DNA of 64,000 nucleotides. It comes from Angiostrongylus vasorum (Eukaryota > Nematoda > Chromadorea > Rhabditida > Metastrongylidae). Positions 44,030-55,769 of the stretch are shown here, piece after piece. How positions within the stretch are numbered: position 1 is the first letter of the stretch; each line of letters starts with the position of its first letter. Location of the stretch: assembly GCA_018806985.1 (NCBI GenBank), contig JADANN010000451.1:496001-560000 (forward strand), in the 5' to 3' direction. The notes below the pieces were generated by a model, which saw only the letters and a program-made list of their open reading frames with translations, made no database searches and was not told the DNA's origin. The translations under genes were made by a program, and so were the position numbers.

Positions 44030-46290
44030 CCATCCGCGCTTCGCTACTGATGTATTCTGTCCCTCATCCCGAAGATGGGATCGCCTGTAGCATGTCACCT
44101 CTCTTCCGTTGATCGCCGAGTGACTCGAACGGGGGGCCAGTAAATCTTCCATTCTTCTCTGTAGCGTGCAAGAGTAGCCCAGTAGTTTCTGGCCGCTATA
44201 GACTTTTCGTGAAGAGCTCTGACCCTTGAATTGGTGATCTTCCTGCTGCACGTTTGACATCCCAAAGAATCCAGTTACTAACGACTTGTGTCCATCGGTT
44301 ATCGTTCATACACACTACGTGTCCGGCCCACCTTATATTCGACTGTTTGGCGTACAAAACTGCATTTTTGACTTCTGATCGTTGACGCAAGCCGAGCTTC
44401 GGATCGCTTCCCTTACTTGTGTGAAACGGAATACTCCTAGCATCGTCCTTTCGACTGTGCGTTCAGTAACGCTGAGTGATCATTCATCCTACACACCCAC
44501 AAACCACTTTTTGACGCATACGTCAAGGCAGTAAGTACCGTTGAGTCGAAAAGGTAGGCACGGAGTCGGGTGTTCGTTGTTCCCTTCAATATATCCTCGA
44601 TGGTCTCGAAAGCTCCCCAAGCCGCTCGCTTTCTTCTGCTCAGCTCTGGAGCTAAGTCGCTCATCATATTGATTTTACGACCTGGATAGACGTAACTGGA
44701 GCATTCGGAGATATTCGTTCCGTTGAGCATGAATGGGGCATACAAAACCAATCCGTTTCTCATGAACATCGTTTTTGTGACATTTAGTCGAAGACCAATC
44801 TTTCCACAAGTTTTATCAAAGTCGGCAAGCATACGTTCCTCTTGGCTTATGTTTGGTGTTAAAGGACGATGTCATCAGCAAAGCGAATGTGTTATAAATG
44901 CCGGCCATTGATTTTCACTTCCATATTATCCCATTCCAATGTTCGCATGACGTTCTGGAGGGTGGCGGTAAACAATTTTGGCGAGATCATATCGCCTTGC
45001 CTAACTCCTCCTTTGATGTCAATGATAATATCGTCGTAGAATGGTGATACCTTGGTTGTGAAATTTTTGTACAGCTCACGAAGAATCTTTATGTGCTGAG
45101 TAGGGACTCCTTGACTGTCCAGGGCTTCCAAGACTGCATCTATCTCGACTGAATCAAAGGCCTTTTTGTAAATCGATGAAGGTGAAACAGAGCGGTCTTA
45201 TGTACTCTCGCGGTACTTCAATGAACCTTGTTACCGTGTGGATGTGGTCCATGGTACTAAATCCTTTCCGAAACCCTGCATGCTGACATGGCTGTCCTTC
45301 GTCCAGTGTTCGTTCAATCCTGTTTGGGACAACTCCAGTGGAATGTTTGTAGCTTACGACACCAAGCAGATTGAGAGATAGCTGCCGACGCCGTAGAGGT
45401 CACCGTTCTCGAACAGTAGCACGGTATTGCTGGTCTTGCACAGAGTAGGGACCTTGCACTCAGACTGCTAACGTGTAAAGAGTCGAGGCAGTGTGTTTAT
45501 GAGGACTGGTGGAAGGTTTTTCGGGTGTTCAAATTTTATCCTGTTCGAACATGGTGTTGTTCGATTCTCCACCGACGAAATGGCATGTCGATATCCTTCG
45601 TTCTTCGCTTAATATGACGGAAGGTGGACATGGCTATCGAAGACATCTGAGTAGTATTCGTGTATGATTTTTCTCCATTGCCTTTTTGGACGCTGTAACA
45701 TGGATGGCCTTTGTCGTCGTGATAAACTTAGACAGCTGCTCACCCTGTTCGTTCCACTCTAATCCGTGGGTCCCAATGTGACGTTTTTCAGACGTTCTTC
45801 TTAATTGAAAAAAATCTTGGCGTTGAAATCTCCAATGATGACCTTGAAGAAAGTATGGTCTTCTTTGTAGAACTTCTCCAAGTCCATGTAGAACGCTTCG
45901 ACTTCTTTTTTCGTCATAGTTGGTGTCAGCGCGTAATTTACAATGATTGTGAAAGCCCGTATTGATTCACATCTCTTTAATCGTAAACGACCGTTTCGGG
46001 TTGTTAGTTGTTCAAATGAATCGATATTCATGTATTCGATTATATTCGATTCAACTCGTGTTGACGAGAAAGCCGATGCCGCCAACTCCTTTGTATTCGT
46101 GTGTTCCGAGGAATAGTTCTTCTCCGGTGTCATAGAAGGCATTGAATGCGTGGCGTCTTCTCGTCTCGGCCATTCCAGTGACTTTATGCCTTATTCTTCT
46201 TGCCTGTATTATTAAGTATTTTATCAAGTGCTCCCATGCAAGTGCACGTGCATTGTAAATACAGATCGTCACCTCAATTCTTCGCGATTT
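44030..46290 (-). mobile_element. RTE-clade LINE, copy R3, endonuclease to 3' end, heavily mutated
   Basis: APE-type endonuclease: 46,051-46,272 (YNARALAWEHLIKYL, KVTGMAETRR, YKGVGGIGFLVN) and 45,801-46,142 ([30 protein letters not shown]). The linker and N-terminal RT are broken at 45,140-45,790. RT motif B is at 44,892-45,131 (GGVRQGDMISPKLFTATLQN). A TAA stop at 44,892-44,894 stands directly before HIRFADDIV (motif C), the same place as in copy R2. A one-base deletion follows. The C-terminal part (LADFDKTCGKIGLRLNVTK, KRAAWGAFETIEDI) is at 44,437-44,832 and the 3' end about 44,030. Most complete of the RTE copies in extent. Confidence 0.88.
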
Positions 46291-46499
46291 AGGCCGACTA
46301 GAATGGAGCTGAGATTTTAGCAGCCTTTCCGTCCGTCCTACCCAACGTTGCCGAATCCGGGCTTCCGGGGTGTTTTCCGGATCTTGAGAATGAGGCCCGT
46401 TTATTTTACTGTTGTGCTTTTTTCATAGCCACGTATAGCTTGGTGAGGTCTGAACTGGTGGCTGGATATACTCATAGGTAGCTGCCCATTCTCACCCCA

Positions 46500-48235
46500 G
46501 AGTGGACATGGAGCTTATTTGTTAGAGACGGCGCCCATTTCCATTGAACGTCGAAGGTACACGTGCGAGGTGGTTTCCGTACTCAGAAAAGCATTCAGTT
46601 CAAATTGTTCACTTTGGCGCCGTAAACTCACGAACATGTTCTTCTTCTGATTTATGCGAAGTCCAATCTTTTTTTTCGAATTCATTGAATTCAATGAGCA
46701 TCGTCTGTGCATCACTGGTGCTCTTCCAAGAGATGGCGCTGTCATCCACGAAACGAACATTTGGTAGGAATTTTCCATCAATACTTACGAAGGTCTCGTC
46801 CTAATTGGGTGGCCTCATTTTCCACTTCAGTGCGGCACTAAACGGCCGTGGAGATATTTTGTCGCCGATCGAACCACTTCTCCTATGGGTATGGTGAGAG
46901 GTCGACGAAAATCTGTATATTTATGCTGTAGTTTTGCTAACAGTAAATTACTATCCGTGTGTATAACGGGCCCACTCTATGATTGACAACAGCTGATATG
47001 TGCATTCGTTTCGACGCTTTAAACGCTTCTTCATAACCATTAAACATTAGGACAAAAAGCAGACGGCGCTTCTGGGAGACTTCTACAACCCGTGGTTTGG
47101 ATGGTTATACGGTTTGGATGTGGTCCATGAAGCAGGATCTCTGTCAAAATCCTGCTTGCTCAAATAGCTGTGCGTCATCCAAGGTCTTTGATAAGAGCAA
47201 AAGAATACTCGTGAACAACTTGTAAAATGCACTCAACAAGCATATTTCACGATAGTTACGAATATCCCTTGAATCACCTTTCTTGGGATGGATTACTGTG
47301 CGCGACATCATCTATTGGTCTGGGACTTTTTTCCCTTTGAAGGTAAACTGTCACACGGTTTGCGAAAAAGTATGGGTGGTTTGAGATCATCAGCTCTAAA
47401 GAAGTTAACAGTGATATCATAGGGTCCTGGAGACATGCCTCTCTCATGCTTTCAATTGCATCTCTAACTTCAGAAGGTAGAAACCCAAGCGTATCTTCAG
47501 CAGCGGGGAGTCTATGGTTCGAGATGAGTAATCCGGAGGAAAAAAAAACCAGCTGCAGAACTGCATCGTGGAAATGTAGTAGTGGTCCCATCTTCCTTTA
47601 TCAAGGCCGTTAGAGCAACATTATAATCACAAAGATCCCGCCGGCACCTCTTCCGAATAAACCGTTTTTTAACTAAGTCCGACAAATTTTCTGCCCATAT
47701 CAATTTCAATCCTTTCAAAAGGATCTTGTTTAGCTGACATTTATTAGCACTGTCAGGGTGTGTTGCAGTAAAATCAAGCTTCATTGCTCTTCTCTTTTCA
47801 AGCAACTCCTTAGTGATAATGGGGATACAGTCTGAACTTCTTTTTATGAAAAACTGAAGCGGGTTCTGCATATGTTGTAAATGCTTCGACAAGCAGCTCG
47901 TAGTGCTCCGTCGGATCTTAATTTATCTGCCAGTCATATATGGACAAGATTTTATCACGAGCGTTCTTGTCGTACATATCTTGTTTCTTTTTTTCATGCG
48001 CGATGACACAATTCGTTTACAGCTTATGGCTGAATCGTATGTTCGCATGGAGAAGGCGGCGGTCGAATCCTGTGCAAAACCCAGGTACCACTGAGATGTC
48101 AAGGAAGCGCCATTTTTTTTGTGAGAACATGATCGATCTTCGCACGAGTCGTGCGGTTGGAAGGCAACCAGTGATTTCATCGCCTCTCACCCGAATGTCT
48201 TACCGCCCCACGTCAAAGCGAGCGCGCAGTGGGCG
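46500..48235 (-). mobile_element. RTE-like LINE of the second type, 5'-truncated, decayed
   Basis: Relative of the LINE at 1,290-3,450. The N-terminal RT region at 47,512-47,892 (ITKELLEKRRAMKLDF, DYNVALTALIKEDGT) is followed at 47,274-47,591 by FLPSEVRDAIESMREACLQD and the YLQREKSPRPID segment. RT motif A lies in the disrupted region near 47,030. Motif C reads FVDD near 46,750, then FEKKIGLRINQKKNMF. The 5' side keeps only a short scrap up to 48,235. Frameshifts and stops throughout. Confidence 0.8.
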
Positions 48236-48565
48236 GGCTACGCAGTTTTGCATTTTGCTGGTTTTGCCATTGTGCCTTCTTGGAGTGTCGAGTTTAGCCT
48301 AGCTGAGACATTCGTCAAGCCGTAACCACACTCAGCAGTTGCCGTCCTTGTATATCAGAGGAAGATTTGAAACCATGCGACCAGTTTAATATGAGAACGA
48401 TGGTGATTCCTGCTATTGGTTTACTCTCGGCTGGCTTTCTGGGTGGAAACGTCGGAATCCTCATCAAAGGGACCCAGCTGGAGGGATGAATTCCCCACTG
48501 TGCATCGCGGCTCGACGCTCGGAAACACCTCCTAGACACAATGAGGCGGTGAACCTTTAGGAGAG
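48235..48565 (-). repeat. SINE-B copy abutting the LINE
   Basis: Minus strand: 'gttcaccgcctcattgtg', 'ggggaattcatccctcc', 'tccgacgtttccac', 'gtaaaccaatagcaggaatc', 'tggtttcaaatcttcctctg', 'caaaaccagcaaaat'. Diverged but in full order. The position beside the LINE repeats the arrangement at 3,450. Confidence 0.68.
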
Positions 48566-48589
48566 TCGTAACAACTACGGCGAAAATTC

Positions 48590-48990
48590 TCCAAAATAAT
48601 GTCTTGCAAAAAAAATGCTTTCATGGAAGAATAGCTTTCAGAAACTGTTTCTTTATTCGTAATTAAATAACATGAAAAAAAGTCGCACATGCCGTCAAAC
48701 GATTTTTGAGCCACTTGATTATATAAGGTCGACTGCAGGTGCTGCACTTAGCCGGCCGGTGATAAATATGAAATGCGTTAGCTTCAGTCGTGCATAGGGT
48801 GTCGTATGTACAACACCCTTTCAGACCATTTTATCTCCACTGTCAAAGCGTGGTCAATCTCGACAGACAGACGCTGGGTGGTTGTGCTGTTTCTTACTTC
48901 AGTATGTGTTGATTATAATTTGTAGTAGAACCATTTCGCACAAATGACTTTCGATCTCTTCTCATCTTAAACGATTTGTTTTGTTATTCT
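48590..48990 (+). repeat. Unnamed repeat, partner of 37,915-38,290
   Basis: See the partner for shared blocks. Same orientation, many substitutions, no coding. Confidence 0.5.
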
Positions 48991-49137
48991 TTGTTAATCA
49001 ACGCTCCACTCCTACTTTTTCTCATTTTAGGTTCCTGTTATGGTTATAAGCTCAGGGCAATTTTGATTTCCTTGAAAATTTCACTGCCCATGACATCTGA
49101 AACACATTATGCATCACAATTATTTTTTTCTCCCACG

Positions 49138-50800
49138 ACCGACTTTCTATCAACCTCGGCATAGATCGCACAATTCTTTAAATTCTTGTTTGGCAAACAC
49201 GAGGTCTTAATACTTCTTTATTTACTCGCAAGATGACGTTTCGGCGGATTTAGAGCCGGAAAGGTCAAGTTGACTGCAATCTACTCATCCAAACACCTCC
49301 ATAACCAAACAGAGAAAATGCTAAACGAAGAGTTCAATCACATTGAACACAGAATAACTTCTTTGTACATTAACCGCTTTCTATGAGTCTTCCACTGAAT
49401 ATGTCACGTGGAGACCAACCGCACAGAGTTCACATGGAATCGTAATATGTCCATCCCATCAGAATAACAGACTTATGTACTGCCCAACATCACGCATGAT
49501 TATGGGGAATTCTTCCTTGCGGTTCATTTCTGGATTCTTGAAACTAATCCAGAATGCCTCAAGAGTTTTTGCCCGCTTGTGTTTTTTGATTCCTGTGCGA
49601 GAATCGTAACCCTTACTTTAAAATCCTCCCCCGTTATCTATCTGCGTCCTATGCGTGCGCAGTGGAATATTTGGTTTAACTTTACCGACTAGCTGTTCTT
49701 TTATACGGACGCAGAGTGGTGTACCCGTTTCGCCAATGTATTCGTGCCTGGATGCTTTACAAGAGATCAGATAAACTGTACCGGAGCTCATGCAGTCACC
49801 GTCTCTACCATTAAGGCAAATTATGCAGTTTTGCATTGCACGTGACGGTCACACAGGCGCTTACGAACAAGCTGGCGTCTTAGAGTACTCAGTGGCATTT
49901 CAATTACGGTTACCGAATTCTCCTGACCGGCTCTTCTTAAGCAGCGTTTTATAGCCGCACTTGCTTCATTTGAAGTGAAGGGCAGGATAAACGGGACCTT
50001 ATTGTCGCTAGAGTTATCGTTGGAGGGCCTGTGGTTTACTCTACACCTGTCCCGAGCTACAGTTTCGTAGCCATTAGGTTTGCCGCGCCAAGTTCCGGGA
50101 CTCCTCTCTCTGCTCTCTTTCCGTCCACACGCTGGTTGCCGCTCGAAACATGTTTCTTATAAGCGCCCTTTTTGTGTGTGAGAGGTGAGAGGAGAGGTAA
50201 TGAACAACTATGTTTTTAGTACTTGTCTTTCGGTACCACTTCGTAATGTAGCCGTTTTCTGACAGGTTAATTTGAAGGTTCCGTTTTCTTTCGGTTTCTC
50301 TCGGGTGAATTTAATACAGTCTGACTGTCGATTCAGTAGCTCAAAACATTTGTCCATTTCCTCTTGTGCTGCGCAAATGACAAAGCAACAAAGCAGTCAT
50401 CTATATATGTACAGTAGAGTAATTGCTGGAGATCGGTTACTGGTGCTTTCACTTTAGACATAAATGCGATGGTAAGGCTTGGTGTCGGTCGTTATCCCGT
50501 TGCCGTCCCTCTCACATTGAGGACTTAAGGCAATCCTTTAAGAGTGTCATCAACTGCTAAACCGTGAACCCATACATGTTCACTGCTTATTCGAATTGTT
50601 TAAAGGATTCGAGGATGGCATGCATAGCGGAGTCATTCGACACATTTGTATAGAGGGCGCCAACGTCGAAGGACTCCATTACGCACGCGCTGTTAGGGCG
50701 CACGTTATGTGGACGAAAGGCGAAATCAGCCGAAACGTCAACATGCGCGTTAATAAAGAAGTGATAATACCTCGTGTTTGCTAGACAAGAATATAAAAAA
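49138..50800 (-). mobile_element. PLE-F: minus-strand Penelope-like element with inverted 3' arm
   Basis: The RT start near 50,690 reads MESFDVGALYTNVSND (motif A), the same 5' limit as PLE-E. Thumb (WYRKTSTKN, SSHLSHTKRAL) lies near 50,150-50,280. The linker and GIY-YIG start are at 49,618-49,836 (CIICLNGRDGDC, VYLISC, HEYIGETGTPLCVRIKEQL). The 3' UTR has a hammerhead remnant at 49,231-49,258 (stem II and CTGAAGA deleted). The terminal extension is at 49,138-49,162. The 5' side has a plus-oriented hammerhead remnant at about 50,710-50,745 and the 'cctcgtgtttgct' block. Frameshifts throughout. Confidence 0.82.
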
Positions 50801-50854
50801 CTACTTTATCTGCTAGCTTTAGAATTGACGAAATAATTCGCGGTATTCACGGCA

Positions 50855-50962
50855 ACCTCGGGACTCTAGGGAACCACAGTGGCTAAACGATTGAAACTCT
50901 GAAAAATGGAGGTTATGCTGGCGCCCGCAAACCAGTGAGGGCGGCCCATCCATCTAACTATC
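50855..50962 (+). repeat. SINE-B 3' fragment
   Basis: 'caacctcgggactctaggga', 'accacagtggctaaacga', 'ctggcgcccgcaaaccagtg' and 'gggcggcccatccat' match the SINE-B 3' third. Confidence 0.7.
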
Positions 50963-51214
50963 CAAGTATCCAATACACAATAACACGCGATAAAGGAAAA
51001 ATCACACGTGAAACATATCCACAACAATTTAAATTACAAATTCCAACTAATTTTCAAAGAACCTCTAATATATAACCATTCCGTAAACCTTTACATTATG
51101 TATGCCTTTCTTTTTTTGAAGTTCTAGAATGACCAACGAGTTATACTTCGGCACTGAACTGGTAGCGATGATCCCTGCAGAAATCTTGAACGAATAAAAT
51201 GGCAATAAGTTCCT

Positions 51215-51690
51215 CGTGAAATACAACCACAATGATGCTGAGATGTTTTCAAAAGTCCGAACCGCAGATTTCTGCTGTGAGGATCGAACATGCTACTACC
51301 CTTTCCGGGAGCAAACGTTTTCACCACCACACCATTCGATTCGTTCGTTTAGCCTTCCTCTCAGCTAGTTTACTATCTACCAGTGCCATTAGTTAAAACT
51401 TAACATTGTGATTTCGACTACACCCTGAGCTTAACTGGGTACAATGCCGATTTGTGCTGGCCAGACCAGTCTTGTTGACAGATGATTGCTGATGGCACTG
51501 GTAGATAGCAAACTAGCTGAGAGAAAGGTGAAACGAAGTACCTGAATGGTGTGGTGGTGAACGCGTTAGCCCCCGGAAACGATAATAGGGTGTTCGATAT
51601 CTACCGCAGGAACCCGTGCCACAGAGTGTTGCAAATATCTCAGCATCTTTGTGCTTGTTTTTCACATAATACCCTGTAGCGGAAAAATTG
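51215..51690. repeat. Foldback-C repeat
   Basis: Minus unit from 'gtgaaatacaaccacaatga' to about 51,400, plus unit from 'ttgttgacagatgattgctg' to about 51,690. The B-box-like block is 'ggatcgaacatgctactacc' on the left and 'gggtgttcgatatctaccgc' on the right. Confidence 0.72.
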
Positions 51691-51699
51691 TAGTAGTCA

Positions 51700-52610
51700 G
51701 TAAGTAAAAAGTTAATGGGTTTTCTGTCGTCGCAAAATTAGTTATGTAGTTCAACTGATTGGGGGTGACGTAACAGTGAGCTTGCTTTTTACCCAACAAC
51801 AATCTCACGCAAAACGTTCTCCACGAAATAAACACTATTCTGTACCGTTTACCGTAAATACTCGCAAATTTGCACTTACACGTTTGTAATGGTTAAAATC
51901 CTTTTTGGTGCATGCGTTTTACTTCTATTTGATAGAATTTCTATGCACTTCTTCGCTTGCACTGTGTTAAGCCTCGAGTCAGCCGTATCAGATTGCATGA
52001 CTGAGAAACATCCTAAAACCTATTTCGAGGTAGTAACTCTAATTCCCTCTAACAACAATTCCATCCACTTCAGACTATGCAAAGGAAGTCAGCCGATGGA
52101 GAAGTAGTAGATTTTCCCATTCTCTCAGTTCCCACTCATTCAATTCCTTTAGTAGAACCTATCGAGCCATTCGTTTTATTGTTGTCATTAGTAACGCTAT
52201 GCTGCCATTGTTATATTAGGGTTGTTCAAATGGAAATGTCCAGTCTGAGGTATACCAAGTAGAAGCAAACAGAACACAATGATTTGCGTGACACCGGCGA
52301 ACAGCGGTAACCAGCTACTCACCTACTTTCTTATCAGAGTTCACAGGATTAATCAGTTCATGCTTTATCACCCTTCTCCGGGGCCCTCTACCTAACAACT
52401 GGATACTGAAATTCTGCTTCCTAGCGAGGAACTCATCACTTAGACGCAAACCCTCGCCGCAGACTACAGGACAATCGAGTGGTCAGAACGAAGCGAAGAC
52501 TTCACTTAATCGCATGCGTAACGCGGTGACCAGAATTATCCTGCAATGGACACTCGATCATTAGTTCAACCCCGCTTCTGAAGCTAACTAAACGCTACCT
52601 TTTTCGGAGT
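51700..52610. other. Unrecognised sequence with a small hydrophobic-start ORF
   Basis: The plus frame at 51,889-52,107 (72 codons) begins MVKILFGACVLLLFDRISMH, which could be a signal peptide or membrane segment. There is no family resemblance, no clear splice context and no neighbouring exon. I do not call it a gene. Nothing else is visible. Confidence 0.25.
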
Positions 52611-52611
52611 C

Positions 52612-52790
52612 CGGCGAACGATACCATTTTGTCAAAAAGGATAGCAGCGTTGACTTTGGTATATTTATTGGTAAGCCACCTGAAGTCATTGTATTGGCTA
52701 AGTATGCACTCGCTCACCTTCAACGATTTTTTAATGAAGTCGAACGCATGGCGCATACATCAGGGATGAACAACGTCTAATGCTTTTTTC
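52612..52790 (+). repeat. SINE-A 3' part, diverged
   Basis: 'ggtaagccacctgaagtcat', 'gcactcgctcacctt', 'ttaatgaagtcgaacgcatg' and 'gatgaacaacgtctaatgct' follow the SINE-A body. The head is replaced by unrelated sequence. Confidence 0.65.
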
Positions 52791-53214
52791 TATTTACGCT
52801 TGCGGACCTATTTAATTCGTAACATGACCACTGATTAATACCAGACTTGTGTACGAAAAGAAGTGTTTTCAGTATCGCTTACAACACCTTTGGCATCCCC
52901 TCTTGGTCGGAATAATCTTCCATAATGCCACCTTACACTATTGAATGAGGAAGAAATATGTAATAACAGCTCGTCTTTGGTCAGTTGCCGTCATTACAGG
53001 AGTGTGCCTATTTGTAATTATAGAGCAGCTTTGCCTATTTTCTCTAACCTATTCGTGACCAATCCTAGTTTTGCTATCCACTGCGAGGGGCGACGGCTAA
53101 TTCATAGCCTTTAAAGGCTTGCTGGCTTTTTTATGTTAAGCAACAACTTTTACACAACGAAAGAACTTAAAAAGTTTTAAGACTATAGAATAGTTTCCTC
53201 TATCTATTTATATG
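52791..53214. other. No recognised feature
   Basis: AT-rich; nothing matched. Confidence 0.35.
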
Positions 53215-53300
53215 TTCTTATAGTTGTCGTAGTTGTCGTTGATGTTGTCGGTCCATGGCTGAGGCGATTTCGCCTTCCTCAGAGCCTGGACGTATGTTGT
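53215..53300 (-). mobile_element. PLE 3' end fragment with broken hammerhead-like motif
   Basis: Minus strand: CCAGGCT, CTGAGGA, AGGCGAAATCGCC (perfect stem II), then TCAGCC where GAAA and CGTC should be. A solo end; no coding nearby. Confidence 0.55.
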
Positions 53301-53560
53301 GCAAAGATAGCTTAATAATTCGGGGAAAAAACCATAGCTTAAGTGGAGATCTAACATAAAATAAGCGCCATACTGATTGAAAACTACTTATCGTGTTGTT
53401 GCTAGTGGGACGATATTGCTCTAGTGCTCTATGAATATGAATGGTGTGCATGCTATTTTCTGCTAAATTTTACTGTGGTTAACCATGGAAACATCATTTG
53501 GAAGTGTTCTACAACTTATGCTGTGTTTCGTTTGATGTGCTCTAGGCGTACACATTGCAT

Positions 53561-53945
53561 TCTTGACACTTCACACTTGAACGGCCCGTCCTCACTGGTT
53601 GTGCGGGCCCCAGCATAATCACCATTTACCGAAGATTTGCTGGTTGAGCCATTGTGGTTCCCCTGAAATCTCGAGCTCAGCCTGGCCAAAGTCTGCACCA
53701 GGTCTTCACCACCACGGGCAGTCGCAGCCTTTTGTGGATCAGAGGGAGATTTGCCACCATGCGACTTTGATAGCTGGACGGTAGTGGATCCTGGCATTGG
53801 TTTGCTCTTAGCTAGGGCTTCCTGATGGAAACGCCGGACTTCTCAGCTTGAGAGACCCTGCCGGGGACGAATCCCCCGCTGCACATCGCAGTCCGACACC
53901 TAGGAATACTTCACACTCACGATTAGGCGGTGAACCGTAGTCATT
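53561..53945 (-). repeat. SINE-B copy
   Basis: Minus strand blocks: 'cggttcaccgcctaatcg', 'cgggggattcgtccccgg', 'tccggcgtttccatcaggaa', 'ccaatgccaggatccactac', 'catggtggcaaatctccctc', 'ctcaaccagcaaatcttcgg' and the 'gtgaagtgtcaagaatg' end. Confidence 0.75.
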
Positions 53946-54369
53946 AAGATGAAATAACGGCAAATTCGAAGTCAAATAGCCGATCCATGAACTTGCATGG
54001 AGAGTGGTTTTTTGCTGTTTTTTTTTGTCAATCTCTGATCGAAGATTGCTTCTGTACGACCTTCCCGCAACGTTTTGCTCTCGATAACGTATCGAATAGT
54101 TATAGGAGATGTGGTTTAAAAAATGTAAGGCAAAATAAACCATGAGAATGAAAATGACTTCTATTTAGCTCATCCCGGCCACTTGAGCAACCACTTCTGG
54201 ACACTGTCATATCGATGTTGCCGAAAATGTGGCAGTCAGTGTCCATCGATCACTAAAATACAAAGCAACATGTTTCCACAAGGCCGCGCGATCTACTAAA
54301 GTGTCCAACCCTCTTGGTAGCTTACTGAACACCATGGTGGTTTCTCCGAGCAGTAAAAGGAATTTTTCG

Positions 54370-54500
54370 CAATTCACTGAAGAGCTGATGATACCAGTCG
54401 ATGTCCACAGCCGTTCGTACTGTCAACGTGATGTCCTCGTCATCGTATCTAGTCGGATCCTCTTCAGTGGAGCATATTCGGTCGAGCTCTCCATACCTCA
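54370..54500 (-). mobile_element. Fragment of the TATA/hammerhead-like terminal repeat
   Basis: Matches 41,690-41,800: 'gagctgatgataccagtcga', a 'cgttcgtactgtcaacgtga' type block, 'cgtatctagtcggatcctct' and 'cagtggagcatattcggtcg'. The TATA part is absent. Confidence 0.5.
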
Positions 54501-55261
54501 TTAGAAATAAAGGATATGCAAAACGCAACCCTACATTTGTTAGATCAAAATTGGCTTTTCATGTTTTTCCAACAGTGGTCGTCGCTCTGAACAAGGACGT
54601 GCAAGTTTTGCTCGCCAGTCGCTTTGGCGCGAAAGGACGTACATTAGTTAGCCATGCCAGCTATAATAAAGACCGTCTCTGCAATTTTTTTTAACTTACC
54701 GCATATCAGAAAATTGAGTTGTATACGTCTCTATTGTGATAATGACATAATGGAAGCAAATTTGTCATTTGTTACACAATCCACAGTAACAAAATTGTTT
54801 ACCTGGAAAGTTCAGCTGCAGCAATGGTGGATTAGCTGGAGATTTTTTTTATTTCACAGGCGACATAAATTTTAAACGAGTAACACGTTCCGTCTTACAT
54901 TTACTTATCAAGATACTTATGTGATTAACCACAGATGATTGTGCGTCTATCAATCCATCATAGTTCAAGTTTGGACACATTGTCAGCTGTGTAAACGGAT
55001 CAGCAGCGAGCAAAGGGACTTATATATCCTTATTTTATTTTTAGTACATGACACGACATCATCATAGCACTATTTGCATTCAGTTTGATCCTTCGCATCC
55101 ACCATCCATGAAGGACTTCGACCTTTAGTGTGTATTAGGTTCTTCTTTGAGGATTCCTTTGTCTTAGTTACTAATGCCGTCGAATGTTGTGCAAGTGCAT
55201 TTTCTCTGAAGTTCTAGGATATTCGTGCAAGACCTTTCCCAAATCGGTTAGAGAGAGTGAG
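54501..55261. other. No recognised feature
   Basis: Contains open frames of 70-97 codons that overlap the preceding repeat. No motif recognised. Confidence 0.35.
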
Positions 55262-55360
55262 CTTGCCCCAAAGAAGTCTGGTACCAATTTTCTGCCACCG
55301 TAGCGATGACAGGCTTGGCGGATTGCGGGATCGAATGAACGCGTTGGTAGATGGGCTATC
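55262..55360 (-). repeat. SINE-A-related fragment, strongly diverged
   Basis: 'aagtctggtaccaattttct' and 'gcttggcggattgcgggatc' correspond to the SINE-A body and B-box region. Confidence 0.45.
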
Positions 55361-55469
55361 CGCAGAATGAATAGGATCGCTACCACCGGGCCGGCCACTT
55401 CCTTGTGCTAGCATTGTGTTACAATTTTCAAATTCGATGAGGTAATGTAGGCTGTAAAATGGATTGAAA

Positions 55470-55750
55470 GGATAAAGGATAAAGCTCTGTGCTTTGATAA
55501 ATCCCTGACGGATGCGCCATGCATTCGACTTCATTAAGCATCGTTGGACGTGGTTGAATGCATATCTGGCCTCTACAATGACTCGCGGTGGCCTACCGAT
55601 GTATCTAGCCAGTACTGCTATCCTCCCAGACAAGTCTGGTACCAATATGCCGACCTCAGAGAGATGGAAAGCTAGGTGGGCCATGGGCGCGGGGATCGAT
55701 TCCACATCTGTGTTGCAGGGCGCCTCCGAGGACTGACCTACACGCGCCCC
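55470..55750 (-). repeat. SINE-A, full length
   Basis: Minus strand head 'aggggcgcgtgtaggtcagt' (A box altered) and 'gtggaatcgatccccgcgcc' (B box), body and 'cttatcctttcaatcc' tail. The head side runs into the terminal-repeat unit at 55,770, as at 41,576. Confidence 0.82.
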
Positions 55751-55769
55751 TATAACCTCGAAAGTAATA

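Noticed and set aside
53218..53451. ORF with a 'GSEEGEIASAM' segment that recurs in other frames
   Set aside because: The recurring peptide is a translation of the PLE hammerhead-like DNA motif, not a conserved protein domain.
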